A stretch of 64,000 bases of DNA from Oscheius sp. JU75 (Eukaryota; Nematoda; Chromadorea; Rhabditida; Rhabditidae). Numbering within the stretch: the first letter of the stretch is position 1; each line of letters opens with the position of its first letter. The stretch covers positions 8,970,501-9,034,500 of the forward strand of contig JASJZC010000006.1 in the NCBI GenBank assembly GCA_037178855.1, in the 5' to 3' direction. The position numbers were made by a program, and so were the translations under genes. The notes under the pieces were generated by a model that saw only the letters and a list, made by a program, of their open reading frames with translations, was not told where the DNA came from and searched no databases. Shown piece by piece: positions 1-11,603 of this stretch.

Positions 1-880
1 ACTTCACTCTGCCCGGAAATGAGACCTTCGACCTGATGAAGAACGGAAGAAACATCCAGGTCTCGAAGGAGAATGTCGCGAAATATATCAAGGTACTGAT
101 TCTTTTCCGAGCCAAATACTGAAACTTATTTAGCTGGTCGCCAGTTGGAGACTGGTCGAGGGTGTCTGGAAGGAAATGGAGGCTGTGAAAAAGGGCTTCT
201 CACAAGTCATCGACCCGACATATCTTCTTCTATTCATGCCCGAAGAACTCGATCAGCTGTTCTGTGGATGTTCTGATGGAGGGGAAAGGATCTGGGGAGA
301 ACAGATCCTGCACCAGGCTATCAAACCAGACCATGGGTTAGTTTGATTAGAATAGGTAGAGAGATAGGGAAACAGGGAGACAGTGATTGATTGAAAGATT
401 TTGAATGAAAGCCAATAGATCGAACGCGACATGTTCAGTTTCGTAGTCGAAGCGCTAACCGACTGCACCATGCGGTAAAGGCGGCGCCACTTTCTGCCAG
501 AACATGTACTTACATCTTCGTTTTCAGCTACACCCATGACTCTGACCAGATCCGCTGGCTCGTCAAAATGCTAGCCAACTACAGCTCGGACGAACAGCGC
601 AAGTTTGTGCAGTTCGTCACTGGTAGTCCCAGACTCCCCGTCGGTGGCTTCCGTGCCCTGACTCCGCCATTGACAGTTGTCAAGAAAACAGCCTCATATG
701 GCTCGGGAGATGAAGAACTTCCCTCGGCGATGACCTGTTACAATTATCTTAAGGTAAGAGTCATCTCGATGTATTAATAAAAAACTTAATTTCCAGGTCC
801 CGGCCTATTCTTCCTATAAAATCTTCAAGGAGCGCTTTCAAGTGGCTCTGCAGTTCGCCCAGTCCTTCCATCTGACCTAG
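1..880 (+). CDS. TRIP12: TRIP12-type HECT E3 ubiquitin ligase, C-terminal part (5' truncated)
   Basis: C-terminal half of a HECT catalytic domain; the rest lies left of the window. Exons as I read them: 1-92, 134-336, 528-753, 797-880, joined in frame by GT-AG introns of 41, 191 and 43 nt. The protein reads FTLPGNETFDLMKNGRNI..., then PEELDQLFCG, then FVTGSPRLPVGGF, then the active-site region MTCYNYLK, and ends in SFHLT. The order and wording match human TRIP12 (UFD4 family), which transfers ubiquitin through the HECT cysteine (the C of MTC). The usual C-terminal tail is present, so the catalytic C-lobe looks intact. The 191-nt intron carries a tRNA-like element. HECTD1-type relatives are possible but the match to TRIP12 is closer. 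Confidence 0.9.
408..492 (-). repeat. tRNA-derived SINE-like element in TRIP12 intron
   Basis: On the minus strand this reads like a decayed tRNA: an A-box-like GGTGCAGTCGGTTAGCG and a B-box-like GTTCGATC about 35 nt later. The anticodon stem is not intact, so it is not a working tRNA. A close partial relative lies at 41845-41915. Confidence 0.6.
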
Positions 881-1224
881 TCACCTCATCTATTCTGTAT
901 CTGTGCATTTCCCCCTCTCGACTCTTTCGGGTCACGCCACGGGTCACAATACCCACTTCAAAAACTGTCCTAGTCCCCCGTCATAAATAGTGGTCTTTTT
1001 GTACACAACTTCTTCCTACTCTGGGTCATTTTGGGTCCACACATTGCCCAAATACGGGGAATTACTCCCTCAAACAAACTACTTCTTCCACCACATCGCC
1101 TTCTCTGCTTTCTCTGTCTCTCGCTGATTATTCTTCTTTCCTACTTGTGATAATGCTCCTGTGCACTATTGTCCAAAGATTGGATGTTCCAGTTAAATCC
1201 ACACAATAAAAGTTCATTCACATT
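881..1224. other. Intergenic, convergent 3' ends
   Basis: This is the space between the tail of the TRIP12 gene and the tail of the membrane-protein gene on the other strand. It is C/T-rich, includes an AATAAA at about 1205, and shows no exon I can support. Confidence 0.5.
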
Positions 1225-2893
1225 CTAAGAGCTCTTCTTCTTCTTCGGCTGTTTTGTCTGTTCTTTCTGTCCAAAGCACGTTAAGCCGATGCGGTAGAGG
1301 ATGGCCAGGATGGTCCATGTTGAGAAGAGACTGATTCCTACCCAATGTCCGCCACTCCAATCGGCTCCGTAGGCAACTTGGGACCAGATTTGGCCGGAGA
1401 GTATGGCCAGGCAGCACTGAAGAGTATAAGTTAGATAAGCCTTTGGGCTAAAATTGTGAGGCGCCTCCTCCCAAGTATCGGTATATAAGTACTCCGACTA
1501 CAGAGCAACAGGGTTCAAGTTCGACTCCCTTGTTTGATAAAACTTTCGCGGGTTTTCGGCTACAAGAAATATTTGTTTTTTAATTCTTTTTGATATTCTG
1601 CAAACTTGTAGAGCAGATCACGGGCTACAACTTTGCAGAATAAAAAACCATGGACGCCGTTACGCAGCTGGTTTTCTACTCTCTAGTCATTTGACTATTT
1701 TCTAAACATTTCTGATACCTACCACAACACGGCCATCTACAGCCACATTACGGTCATTGGTGTTCTGCCAATGGAGAGCATGGGTTGAGGCGCCGTAGGA
1801 GGCGACAAAGAGTGCGCCCATGATACGTCCGCAAAGCTCGTGAGACTCGTCAAGAGTGACGATAACCTAAATAAAAGAAATAAAATGACATAAATATAAT
1901 TTACCTGTCTATGGAGGAGCCATTTAGGGAAGGAGAGCCAAGCAATGCCGATACAGATAGAAGCCATTGCATCCAGCTGATAGAGACAGTTCCCGATTCG
2001 ACTGTCTTCGGCGAGGTGGGTTCCTGAAGCTGTTTAATGACTGACACATCTTAATCCCTAACCAAGAGGCCATCCTGCCAAGAGTAGAAAGAAAAAATTT
2101 AAGGCGATTCCACCAAAGCAGAGATACTTGACAAATTCTAGGATCTCGGGTCTGACCAGGCTCGGAGTCTGGGATCTGCACTGGAAGTGGAGGAGAAGAA
2201 TCAGAATGGCTGGCTGAAAATATGCAGTTCTGTACATAGAAAAGATTTTCACCAAGATTCTCATAATGTGGCAGGCGGTGTGAGCATTTGAGCCGGAACG
2301 ACGGAGTCGCCAGGTGACAAACGCTGAGGCCAGAAGCTGGCCGCCCACACAGCGGACAAGATGCCAATGAACTCCATCCGTGATCCTGTTCTGAAAAGAA
2401 TAATACAATTTTTTAGGAGGGGGTTTATAACAAACGTGTGCACTCGGCGCGAAATGATCGGGCCGTCCCGGACTTAAGGACCAAGCAAGCTATAAACGGT
2501 CATTTCGAAGTCAAGATGACAGTCTTTTCTTTGGCACTGTTCTGCATAGTTCTAGAGCAGGTAAAATGCTAATACTTTGCAGAGCATCACAAGGTTAAAA
2601 AAGTGTCATTTAGACCCGGAACTTCCGCCCGCTCTGAGCGCAGAGCTTCGGTTTGGTTCAGTATAAGCAGATTCAGCCCGACCTGTACGACCCAAAAGTA
2701 TATGAATGTTTTGCTTAGATGAGAAATCTTGAAATTATTATGAATATTAAAATGTTCGTGGACTTAAAATAAAAAACGAGACAAGACTTACAAAGAGAAA
2801 ATCAGCTACTACATGCGGCTGGAAGAAGAAGAGAAGCCCGGCGATGAAAGAAATAACAGAATCAACAGCTAGGGCAGACGATGTTAGCGTCAT
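1225..2893 (-). CDS. Multi-pass membrane protein with internal duplication and KKXX tail
   Basis: Five exons: 2792-2893, 2063-2390, 1905-2023, 1723-1866, 1225-1416, all in frame, about 294 aa. I do not recognise the family. About seven or eight hydrophobic segments are visible. Two parts look like repeats of each other: residues about 8-60 (LAVDSVISFIAGLLFFFQPH ... DGVHWHLVRCVGGQ) and about 150-205 (LDAMASICIGIAWLSFP ... DESHELCGRIMGAL). Each has D..(x)..G..(x)..FP/QP, then D..H..R..G. The last four residues are KKSS, a dilysine ER-retrieval type ending, so ER residence is likely. Two introns are long (306 and 401 nt) and hold palindromic and tRNA-like repeats. The start is the first ATG of an open hydrophobic exon; an upstream start is possible. 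Confidence 0.75.
1470..1540 (+). repeat. tRNA-like element in membrane-protein intron
   Basis: A B-box-like GGTTCAAGTTCGACTCCC follows a D-arm-like TATCGGTATATAAGTAC. It sits in the intron 1417-1722. It is too degenerate to fold as a tRNA. Confidence 0.45.
1596..1641. repeat. Palindromic element PAL-1, copy 1
   Basis: TTCTGCAAACTTGTAGAGC is followed, after a short loop, by GGGCTACAACTTTGCAGAA. This is an imperfect inverted repeat of about 19 bp arms, inside an intron. Other copies: 2538-2585, 7925-7972, 17211-17258, 20778-20827, 20945-20992, 21196-21243, 29361-29404. Confidence 0.8.
2538..2585. repeat. PAL-1 copy 2 (degenerate)
   Basis: TTCTGCATAGTTCTAGAGC ... ACTTTGCAGAGC, a decayed copy of the palindrome, in the intron 2391-2791 of the membrane-protein gene. 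Confidence 0.6.
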
Positions 2894-4225
2894 CTATGCC
2901 CGAGATCCTTGTGAGATAAGAGATCGACCTGAAATGGTCCTGTGTGAGTGGGACGGACTGTAAGCGAAGAGATGACGACGATTACAACACGTCTATTTCG
3001 GGTGGCAAGACGCGGCCCGTGATAGTCATCGTTCGTAGGCAAAAACACTGAAAATGGGAGGCGGAAAGAAGAAAACAGGACCGGGAGGAACAGCGAGAGA
3101 GAGAGAGAGAGGCACGTGTCGCAGGGATAATTCGGACGAGATCCGATCGGAAGACGACCTTGGCCGCGGCGACCTACTTGCTGGACCGTGAGGTGACGCA
3201 GAGCAGACTTTGTGGTTAGTGGCATCGGAAAACATCATAAGTAAACACTTTTAATCGGGAAACATGAGTACAAACGGGTCTGGCCCAAAAAAGTGGTCTT
3301 TTCACTTTGTTTTCTCCAGACGTGTATTTCAAACCGAGGTATCAGTATACTTTTGTAGCGGCGCTAATTGGTTAGCTGGGGATCTCACATTCGCTGTGTG
3401 ATTATTTTTTGGGTTGTGGATCAAGCAAGCATGCCTATAGTTTGACAGTCTGTGTTACCTCGGGTTAGAACACTAGTTAACTGCTTAGTGCGGCTATAAA
3501 AATATACTTTCGACGGAAAATGCACGACGAGAGTGACGACCCTAGTTAACATTAGCGCCTCGACGAAAGTGTACTTATGACTTTTTCGGAAAACATCAAT
3601 TTTAGACTGTGAAAAGTTGAGTAGTAGAGAGATAATTTACCGGTCGATGCTGTCGAAATTGCTCTTTGTCCAGCTTCTGGAAAATCTTCCAGAGGAGCAG
3701 GACGATGACAAAGAAGAATCTTAATCAGAGAGAACATACTGCTTACGAGATCTGAGCAGAAGTGGTAGAGAAGTGAACTTATTTATTTCTTCAAAAGACG
3801 TTTCTGACTTACGAGTTGGCTGCGAAACGGATACGTCATTTCCTATGATCGCAACTCTCTATCAGTAAGCGACAAAGCCCAGTTCACTCTGTCCCAATAA
3901 TGGTCATTCAACAGAAAGAGGAAACAAACACGTGAAAAGGCTGAGCGAAACAATGATGATGGGCCAGGCTCACAAGCAGATGAGTAGCAGAGTAGCTGAG
4001 AATGAAGCTCTAAAATATCAAATATTAACTATTTCTGACCATTTTTCTTCTCTTTTTGGTTTGCTATACTTCATTTTCACGCACGCTCATTGTGATAAAC
4101 AGCATCAAAGCTGAAAGGCTACAACAAAACGTAAAAATAACGAACTTAATTATTTTTTCGGCGTTTCCACCAAATTTGAACTGTGCGCACCCGCTATTGT
4201 CTCTTTTCCGCACGTTCTACCGATC
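2894..4225. other. Intergenic, no supported gene
   Basis: About 1.3 kb between the membrane-protein start and the first secreted-peptide gene. It has a GAGAGAGA run at about 3095-3110 and several short open frames on both strands without splice-consistent extension or family resemblance. Confidence 0.4.
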
Positions 4226-4451
4226 ATGAAGCTTCTCTTTTTGGTAGCCCTCGCCCTCCATTTCAGTTCAAGACAATTCAAAGGTTCTGCTCCTGGTCAG
4301 TGTCACTTGTCTGTCAGCCGGAGCCTCATTGAACCCTGTAAATCATGCCCCAACTCCCCAGGTACTCGATGCTTCCAGTCAATGCTTCCACGCACTTAGG
4401 ATAAACTGTCACAATTGGAACCAGCAAACCAAAAGAAACATTATTGGCTGA
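4226..4451 (+). CDS. Small secreted peptide A
   Basis: Two exons, 4226-4243 and 4284-4451, with a 40-nt intron (GTAGCC...TTCAAAG). The intron lies exactly after codon 6, in phase 0. The spliced product is 61 aa: MKLLFL joined to VLLLVSVTCLSAGA, a textbook signal peptide, then a mature part with two cysteines in SSQCFHALRINCHNW and a basic KRNIIG end. If unspliced, the frame gives a much poorer signal sequence, which supports the intron. Gene B at 4798 has the same intron position inside the same kind of signal peptide, so the two are probably paralogues with diverged mature parts. KR before the last residues could be a processing site. Function unknown: a secreted peptide, neuropeptide or defence peptide are all possible. 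Confidence 0.55.
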
Positions 4452-4797
4452 TTTGAATGATTCCTTACTCATTCGTCGAAAAGGGACAGAGCGACTACTT
4501 TAGCGCCATAGTGTCCATCTGTCCGTCCATCAAGATTCCTGCTCAGTTACTTCCCGAATCCTATCAGCACTAATACCCAAAGCGCAGAGTAGGACAAACT
4601 CTTGCAAGGCTGCTCTTGGAGACACACAATTTGGGTTTGGGGAGAGAAGTACAGGGGCAAGGTGGTGACTCTACAAATAGAGACTAGTAAATAGTCATTT
4701 CCGCTGGAAGTGAAATTAAGGACTGATCAAACAAATAACTAGATAAGAATTCCTACTTAAACCCTACGGTCAACCTCCTCTTCATACCTTCTCAAAA

Positions 4798-5004
4798 ATG
4801 AAGCTGTTCCTACTGGTTAGTTGTAACTCTTACAGTTTATCAGCAGTTCTTCAGTTTATTCTTCTGGCCAATGTGGCCTGCTGCTTCGCCTCCGTCTGTG
4901 ACTACTTCCCTAGACAGACCGCACAACAGGAGCAAGCTCGTCGGGACTGTTATGATAGAGAGGCCGAACTCATGTTGAACATCGTCAACAACTTTCGTCG
5001 TTGA
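4798..5004 (+). CDS. Small secreted peptide B
   Basis: Two exons, 4798-4815 and 4855-5004, with a 39-nt GT-AG intron after codon 6 in phase 0. The product is 55 aa: MKLFLL joined to FILLANVACCFAS, a signal peptide, then a charged mature part of about 36 residues (SVCDYFPRQ ... RRDCYDRE ... NNFRR) with two cysteines and a dibasic end. The sequence is also open across the intron, so an unspliced 68-aa form exists on paper, but splicing makes the signal peptide compact and matches gene A 570 bp upstream. I do not recognise a family. Confidence 0.6.
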   Translation: MKLFLLVSCNSYSLSAVLQFILLANVACCFASVCDYFPRQTAQQEQARRDCYDREAELMLNIVNNFRR

Positions 5005-6190
5005 TTCGAATGAACTCTTGTCTTGACGTATGTTATCGGCGGATACCTCTAGCAGTTGTGCCTTGGGATCCGGTATTCTCATATATTCCATCTCGGCAGT
5101 TCAGTTCAGCATTATCCGAAAATTAGCGGTTGAATTCTTGTAAACACGTTACTTTCCCTTGCCGAGATGGTACGGCAGCCTTGAAGTCTGAATATCTCTC
5201 CAATCGAAGTGGGATCAGTTGCGTGGTTTTGTTCCCAGTGGTCCAGTCATGGTCCAGTCTAGGGATCGCTGCGTGCTGTCCGGCTCCTGAAATCTCGCCC
5301 CTGCGCGAGTTTGCGGTCTGACAGAGACTGAAGGATCTGGGAGACTAGCAACTTTACACGACTGTCAATACAAAGTAGAATAAATCGGAAAGGATAGAGC
5401 ATTGTTTTTAGAGTCTATAGTTTGCTTCTGTCTCCCCTGTACCAATTTGTCATTCTGCCTCTCTGTTACTCGGTTTTACTATTTTTCTGTCTCCCACCGT
5501 CTGTATCCTTTTGTTCTCCTCAATCTCTGTCCTTCTGTTTATCTACTTCTTAAGGGCCTGTTTTTGCCAAGAAGTAGTTGCAGCCCACTTTTTATCAGTC
5601 AGCTGCCCGGCCAGTTTGTCTCTCTCGAATACGCCACTTTCTCACGTTCAGCTGCCATTTTCTTCTCGTTCTCCTGTGTGACCGCTGGCTCTCTACTTTT
5701 TCTAGAGCTCTACTGTCTAAATTGGAACCACAGATACACAGACATCCTGGCTACAAAAGGTACATACTTTGGTTCAGAACTGGTCCTGTATGACCTTGAT
5801 TAATTGTAGGTACTCTTTGAAATTTCATTGTAGCCAAAACACTCTAAAAGTTTGTAAGTACAGTTGTTTACACCACCCTTCCTGGCCAAAAGACACAAAT
5901 ACTGGGTCTTGGCACGAAGCGCACATGTGAGAGGGATGACCCCGCCCCTTACTTTTACATTTTTGAACTCTGCTTTCTGTCGCAGTCTCATCCCTTTCAA
6001 CCTTAATCTTTAATGAAAAATCGATAGACGGGCGAGAAAAACAAGCCCCGTTTTCTTACTGTTCCGTGAAAACCGTGCAAACATTGTGCGCAGAGCGTTT
6101 TCAAGAAAAATACACTTGTTTATGTCGTTTTTTTCACGTCCCGGTCCACTTATCTCTATATTTTCAGGGTTTCTATCCACAATCTTCTCA
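5005..6190. other. Intergenic, low-complexity
   Basis: Includes a C/T-rich stretch at about 5400-5560 that gives a long but compositionally driven open frame. The acceptor-like ATTTTCAG at about 6161-6167, some 24 nt before the AMPK beta start, is a likely trans-splice or 5'UTR splice site. Confidence 0.4.
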
Positions 6191-7629
6191 ATGGGAAACA
6201 ATCAAGGAAGTGGTATGAGCAAGCGAGATCGTCCTGGCGAGGCTTATGCCGGTAGTATATATGATATTAATTCTAAAAATATGAATTTGAGGTAATAACG
6301 CAACTTCTCCCGGCCGCCAGCGAACTTTCAGCGGAAATCCTGCTAATATCACTGGCAGTTCCGAGGATGGATGTCCTGTGCAGGTTTGGAGTTTGTACTA
6401 GTATCATGGAAAATAAAATTTAGGTCAAAATCGCCAAGAGCGAGGACGGCTCTGGTAACAATATTATCCCTACGGTGCAATTCAAGGAATCCAATGAGTA
6501 CCCAGTGGTTTTCAAATGGCAATGTTCAGCTACCAGGTTTGGCGTGACAATAATCGAAAATATAATATTTGCAGTGCTCCACGAAACGTAGCTATTTGTG
6601 GCTCGTGGGACGGCTGGCGTTCTCGAATTCCCCTAGTCCGCAGCAGTAATGATTTCAGCACAATTTTGGATCTCGTTCCAGGTATTTTGATCTATTTTCA
6701 GTAATAAATGCGGTTTCAGGCGATCACGAGTACAAATTCCTAATCGACAACAAATGGGTTGTAGATGATAATCAGGCAAAGACTAACAATTCTCTCGGAG
6801 GCGAGAACAATGTTATTCACATCGACGAGGGCGATTTTGAGGTTGGAGATTTTTAATAAGCTTTTCGGTTATAAAATAGTAGGGTGGCTATCATCGTTGG
6901 GGCTAAGCATCTTGACAAACTGTCAAGCTCACCTTGAGACCCTTTCCCATTTTTTTTTCTATTCAGAATATAGTCTGTTCAGATACGGGGTTACCTGCCG
7001 GCATACTGTAGAATTTTTGGCCCTATAATATTTGGCAGCGGGTTTCGCAGTTTTTTTTTTTGCACCAATTTCCTCACCTTTTTACGGTTGTATTCAAACA
7101 TAGCGAATGACAACAAAAAAGGCTGATCCTGGTCTCTAGCGTCCAAACCTCAGTCACCAAAAGGCCGCAGGCAGAATACAGACGCATGGATATTTTAAAA
7201 TGTATTTGTTTCCAGGTTTTCGATGCCCTGGACAAGGATTTGGCCTCCTCAAATGCTGGTGAGGCTATGAAGGCCAACAGTAACCAGCCGAGTCACGATA
7301 CTCCGAATGATCGCGAGCTGGAAAAGTTGCGCACTTTCACGCAAGAAATCCCGGACCGTAAAGATTTCGAGAAGGCCCACAATCCACCGGTCCTGCCCCC
7401 GCATCTCCTACAGGTCATTCTTAACAAGGACACCCCAGTTACTTGTGACCCGAACGTTCTTCCGGAACCCAACCACGTCATGCTCAATCATCTCTACGCT
7501 CTCTCGATCAAAGACGGTGTGATGGTTCTTTCCGCGACGCACAGGTTCGTCCTTTTTGTCTGAAACCTAAAAAATTATTTCAGGTACCGCAAGAAGTACG
7601 TGACCACCCTGCTTTACAAGCCGATCTAA
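6191..7629 (+). CDS. PRKAB: AMP-activated protein kinase, regulatory beta subunit
   Basis: Seven exons: 6191-6291, 6332-6383, 6424-6536, 6575-6681, 6720-6841, 7216-7544, 7584-7629. Beta is the scaffold of the AMPK trimer. It starts MGNN, so Gly2 is a candidate for N-myristoylation as in other beta subunits. The glycogen-binding CBM48 domain is clear: VVFKWQC, GSWDGW with its carbohydrate-binding tryptophan, LVRSSNDF (serine at the place of mammalian Ser108), and DHEYKFLIDNKW. The C-terminal alpha/gamma-binding domain ends HRYRKKYVTTLLYKPI, as in all beta subunits. Length about 290 aa is typical. Introns are 38-40 nt except intron 5 (374 nt). The first junction was chosen because only TTGAG|GTAATA with the acceptor at 6331 keeps the frame. 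Confidence 0.93.
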
Positions 7630-8209
7630 TGTCATTCCCTACCTGTGAATATACATATTTGTACGTATTTCCCCAGTGTCTTACACTTCAAAGCCCTGTG
7701 CAGTCTTACCCATGTCAGTAGGCAGCGTTGTAGCTCTTCCCACATTGTACACATTCAAATACTTTTGTAGAACAATCTCGAGTAAAGACTAATACTTTCT
7801 AAAAACTCCTCGTTCTATTTGGTAGTTGCATTACTTTATTTATCTTCAGGGAGTTTCGGCAAGGCCGCACGCGCAACAGAAATCAGCCGCTTCGGGTTTA
7901 AGAACACATTCTTTAGCTTTGCGATGTTCTGTAAAGTTGTAGAGCATAGAAAATGTTACAACTTTGCAGAACATTTAAAAATTCAAAAATGTAATCTTGA
8001 TCTTGACCCCGAAATGGCTGATTTAAGTATTGCGCCCTGAGGGCTGAATTACGACCCAAATTGGTCCCGATTAGAGCTTTCCATCTTCTCATATGAACCT
8101 CTTTAGCAACATTTTTAGCATCTTTCAAAGCGTTTTGCGTTTTCCAAAGGTTCTTTTACACTTTCTGTACCGTGAAATAGTCGAAATCTAAGTAAAACAT
8201 TCTCAGAAA
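7630..8209. other. Intergenic with PAL-1 copy
   Basis: Holds AMPK 3'UTR sequence and a PAL-1 palindrome at 7925-7972. CATTCTCAG ends at 8206, just before the BTB start. Confidence 0.45.
7925..7972. repeat. PAL-1 copy 3
   Basis: TTCTGTAAAGTTGTAGAGC ... TTACAACTTTGCAGAA, a near-complete palindrome. About 35 nt downstream it shares the TCTTGA...CCCG words also seen after copy 20945-20992, so the mobile unit is probably longer than the hairpin. Confidence 0.75.
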
Positions 8210-9242
8210 ATGCGAAAGAAGATGGTGACTCTCTGTTCGGGTGACGTCTCTCTACCGAGTTGTAGCTTCCAAGGAGAGCTGCACTTTTTTAAGATTAAAC
8301 TAAACGTAAGCCTCTTTTCTCTCTAAAACAAGCGTATTTGAAGATTGTTCAAAACGGAGACCATATATGCATTTCGCTGGATGTCGAACGAGGCGAGGAG
8401 ATTGACTCGCTCGTTCTCCTCGTCGAAATCCGCGTTGTAGTGGGACCTTTCGAGTTTTTCGTGAGTTTCTCTGTTTATTTCTGTGAAATTTTCCGTTACA
8501 GATAGACAAAGACATGCTGTCAAAGACGGAGCAGCTCTGGACAACAGGAATTCGCAAGTGTCGAGGCGCAGTCCTCGTACAGGCTCGTCTGCTCGATATT
8601 CTCCCGACTTGCGATATCACACAGCCGAGTAGGCTCAGAAAAACACAAGTACTGGTCAGTTTTTGCTCGTTTTCCATGTAAAATACCCTATTTTAGTGTT
8701 ACAATTCCGTCTACTACGTGGACATCGAGAGGCTAGCCGATATCGGAGGATATCTCTTCATAGAGTGGAAAAAAATCAAAGTATTTTAATATTTTTTCTG
8801 TTCCCTTTATTGAAAAATTCAGGATGAAGGCCAACCCAGAATAGTTTCTACGATAGACGAGCGAGATCTCGATGTCCTATTTACGGCCGTCATCAAACAT
8901 GACTTTATTACCGTTCACAGGTTCATTCTTTTCCATTCTTCCTTAATTTTTCTTTGCTTGTTCAGACGAAACTATCTGCAGCTCTGCGAAATCGGCGAGA
9001 AATACAGAATCCTGCCGTTGTTGCGAGCCGTCGAACAGTTCCTCATGGACGCCCACATTCATCCAATGAGGAGGCTCGAGCTGTCCGTGGAGATGCGAAT
9101 GGCCAGGCTCTACGATCTCGGCTTGAGACAGATGGGAGCACCACACATCGCTTTGAAAAAGGTACGTTGGATATTTTGTTGTCCGAATAAAACTGCTAGG
9201 CTCCAAAAAAAAAATTCCGCCTTTCCGACCAAGTTGAATTAG
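8210..9242 (+). CDS. BTB/POZ-like protein (nematode-style), 3' end uncertain
   Basis: Six exons: 8210-8305, 8344-8460, 8502-8654, 8697-8780, 8823-8920, 8966-9161, all in frame, with introns of 38-45 nt. An acceptor-like TTCTCAG lies 3 nt before the ATG. The N-terminal 180 residues resemble the beta-rich domain that precedes BTB in MATH/BTB proteins, but weakly. Residues about 185-260 match the second half of a BTB fold: DERDLDVLFTAVIKH, NYLQLCEIGEKYRILPLLRAVEQFL, then ELSVEMRMARLYDLG. Such proteins are usually CUL3 adaptors. The 3' end is open: reading through gives a stop at 9242, while splicing GTACGT at 9162 to TTCAG at 9360 would give a short final exon ending at 9384. Confidence 0.6.
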
Positions 9243-9925
9243 AGTTCGGCCCAGCCGGGCCTAAGGGGCAGCATGCCTGAGTCGACCAGCTGATGTCAGC
9301 TCGTTTGAAGTAGCGCTGATCCCGTCAAGATTTCCCATTTGTTGATGAAAAAAGCTTCAGAATAAGGATCCTCTTGCATCCTAAAGTTTTTCGGACTAGT
9401 TAAAGGCATAATTCCATAATGGGTAAACGGGCTAACCGTGCGCCTTTTAGATTTGTATTTGCGGCGGGAAGTTAGAAACCAATTTTTTTGCCAAAGTAGA
9501 CGTACCAGGGGTGAAATTTTGCCCAGAAACGTTTGAACACACTTAGAAATAGAGAAATGAATGAAGCATCGAAAAATGCAAAAAGAAATTGGAGATTAAG
9601 GAAGCCGCAAATTCGAATTCAAAAAAGCGCACAGTTTACCCGTAAGAGAACTGTCCCTTAAACATCTTGAGCTAGCAATTTCTTCTGAACAAGCAAAGTA
9701 GACATGAGTTTATTGGCCAAATCGGGTTCATAGAAAATGTATGTACAGTGGTATCAAGGCTAGAAAAAAAGTATATACAAGTGTCAGAGTTTTCAGCTTC
9801 ATCAGTATCTAGCCCAAAACGGAGAGAGTATCAACGACATCCATCCGAAACTGCTCTCAGCGCTCCAGATCAATCCCGACTACATTTGTATCTCGTAATA
9901 AATGCCTCTTCCCACCTTTTTCTTC
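9243..9925. other. Intergenic; MITE-like fragment
   Basis: 9465-9612 resembles one side of the foldback element at 43045-43362 (GAACACACTTAGAAAT, GAAAAATGCAAAA, AATTCAAAAAAGCGC). GAGTTTATTGG near 9706 is an AATAAA signal for AMMECR1 on the minus strand. Confidence 0.45.
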
Positions 9926-11090
<1,165 letters not shown>

Positions 11091-11603
11091 GGCTAACTAC
11101 CCCTGAAATGGAAGAAAATGTCGTTGATCTCAAAGGAAAATGTACGCTTGGAGTAAGAAGGGCTTCCCTTTCGTGATGTACTGAAATCCTTTTGGCTTAC
11201 AAAGGGCCGAATTTGGTTCGCGTTCAGAAACCTGGGTTATCGAAGCCTGAACTTGTCACTTGGGCTAATTTTGAGCGCTTCTCATGCCAAATTACCATCT
11301 TATAGGCTTCCACAACAGTGACTAAGGCTGAATGTGTCAATTTTTGAAGAAAATTGCTTGGAGAGGCATAACTTATATCGGATTGTTAATCGACATCGTA
11401 TACCCTTGCTCACAAGGACTTATTTGGGGAGATTGTTGGAAGAAAGCACGAAAAATATGACCAGGTCAGGCGTCACATGCTGAAGCAGCGTCTATTTCTG
11501 GCTACGGTAGCTGGAATACGTAACAGCCTCCCTTTTACCAAATGAATCTCCGCTTTTCAGGCCCTTTTCCCCGTTCCCTGATATAAAAAAAATAGCTTCC
11601 AGG
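11091..11603. promoter_or_regulatory. Divergent promoter region AMMECR1 / UQCC1
   Basis: 513 bp between two divergent starts. No TATA box is obvious. Both sides end in an acceptor-like CAG close to the ATG. Confidence 0.4.

Noticed and set aside
5402-5803. 133-aa open frame on the plus strand
   Set aside because: It reads through C/T-rich low-complexity DNA, has no family resemblance and no splice-consistent neighbours.
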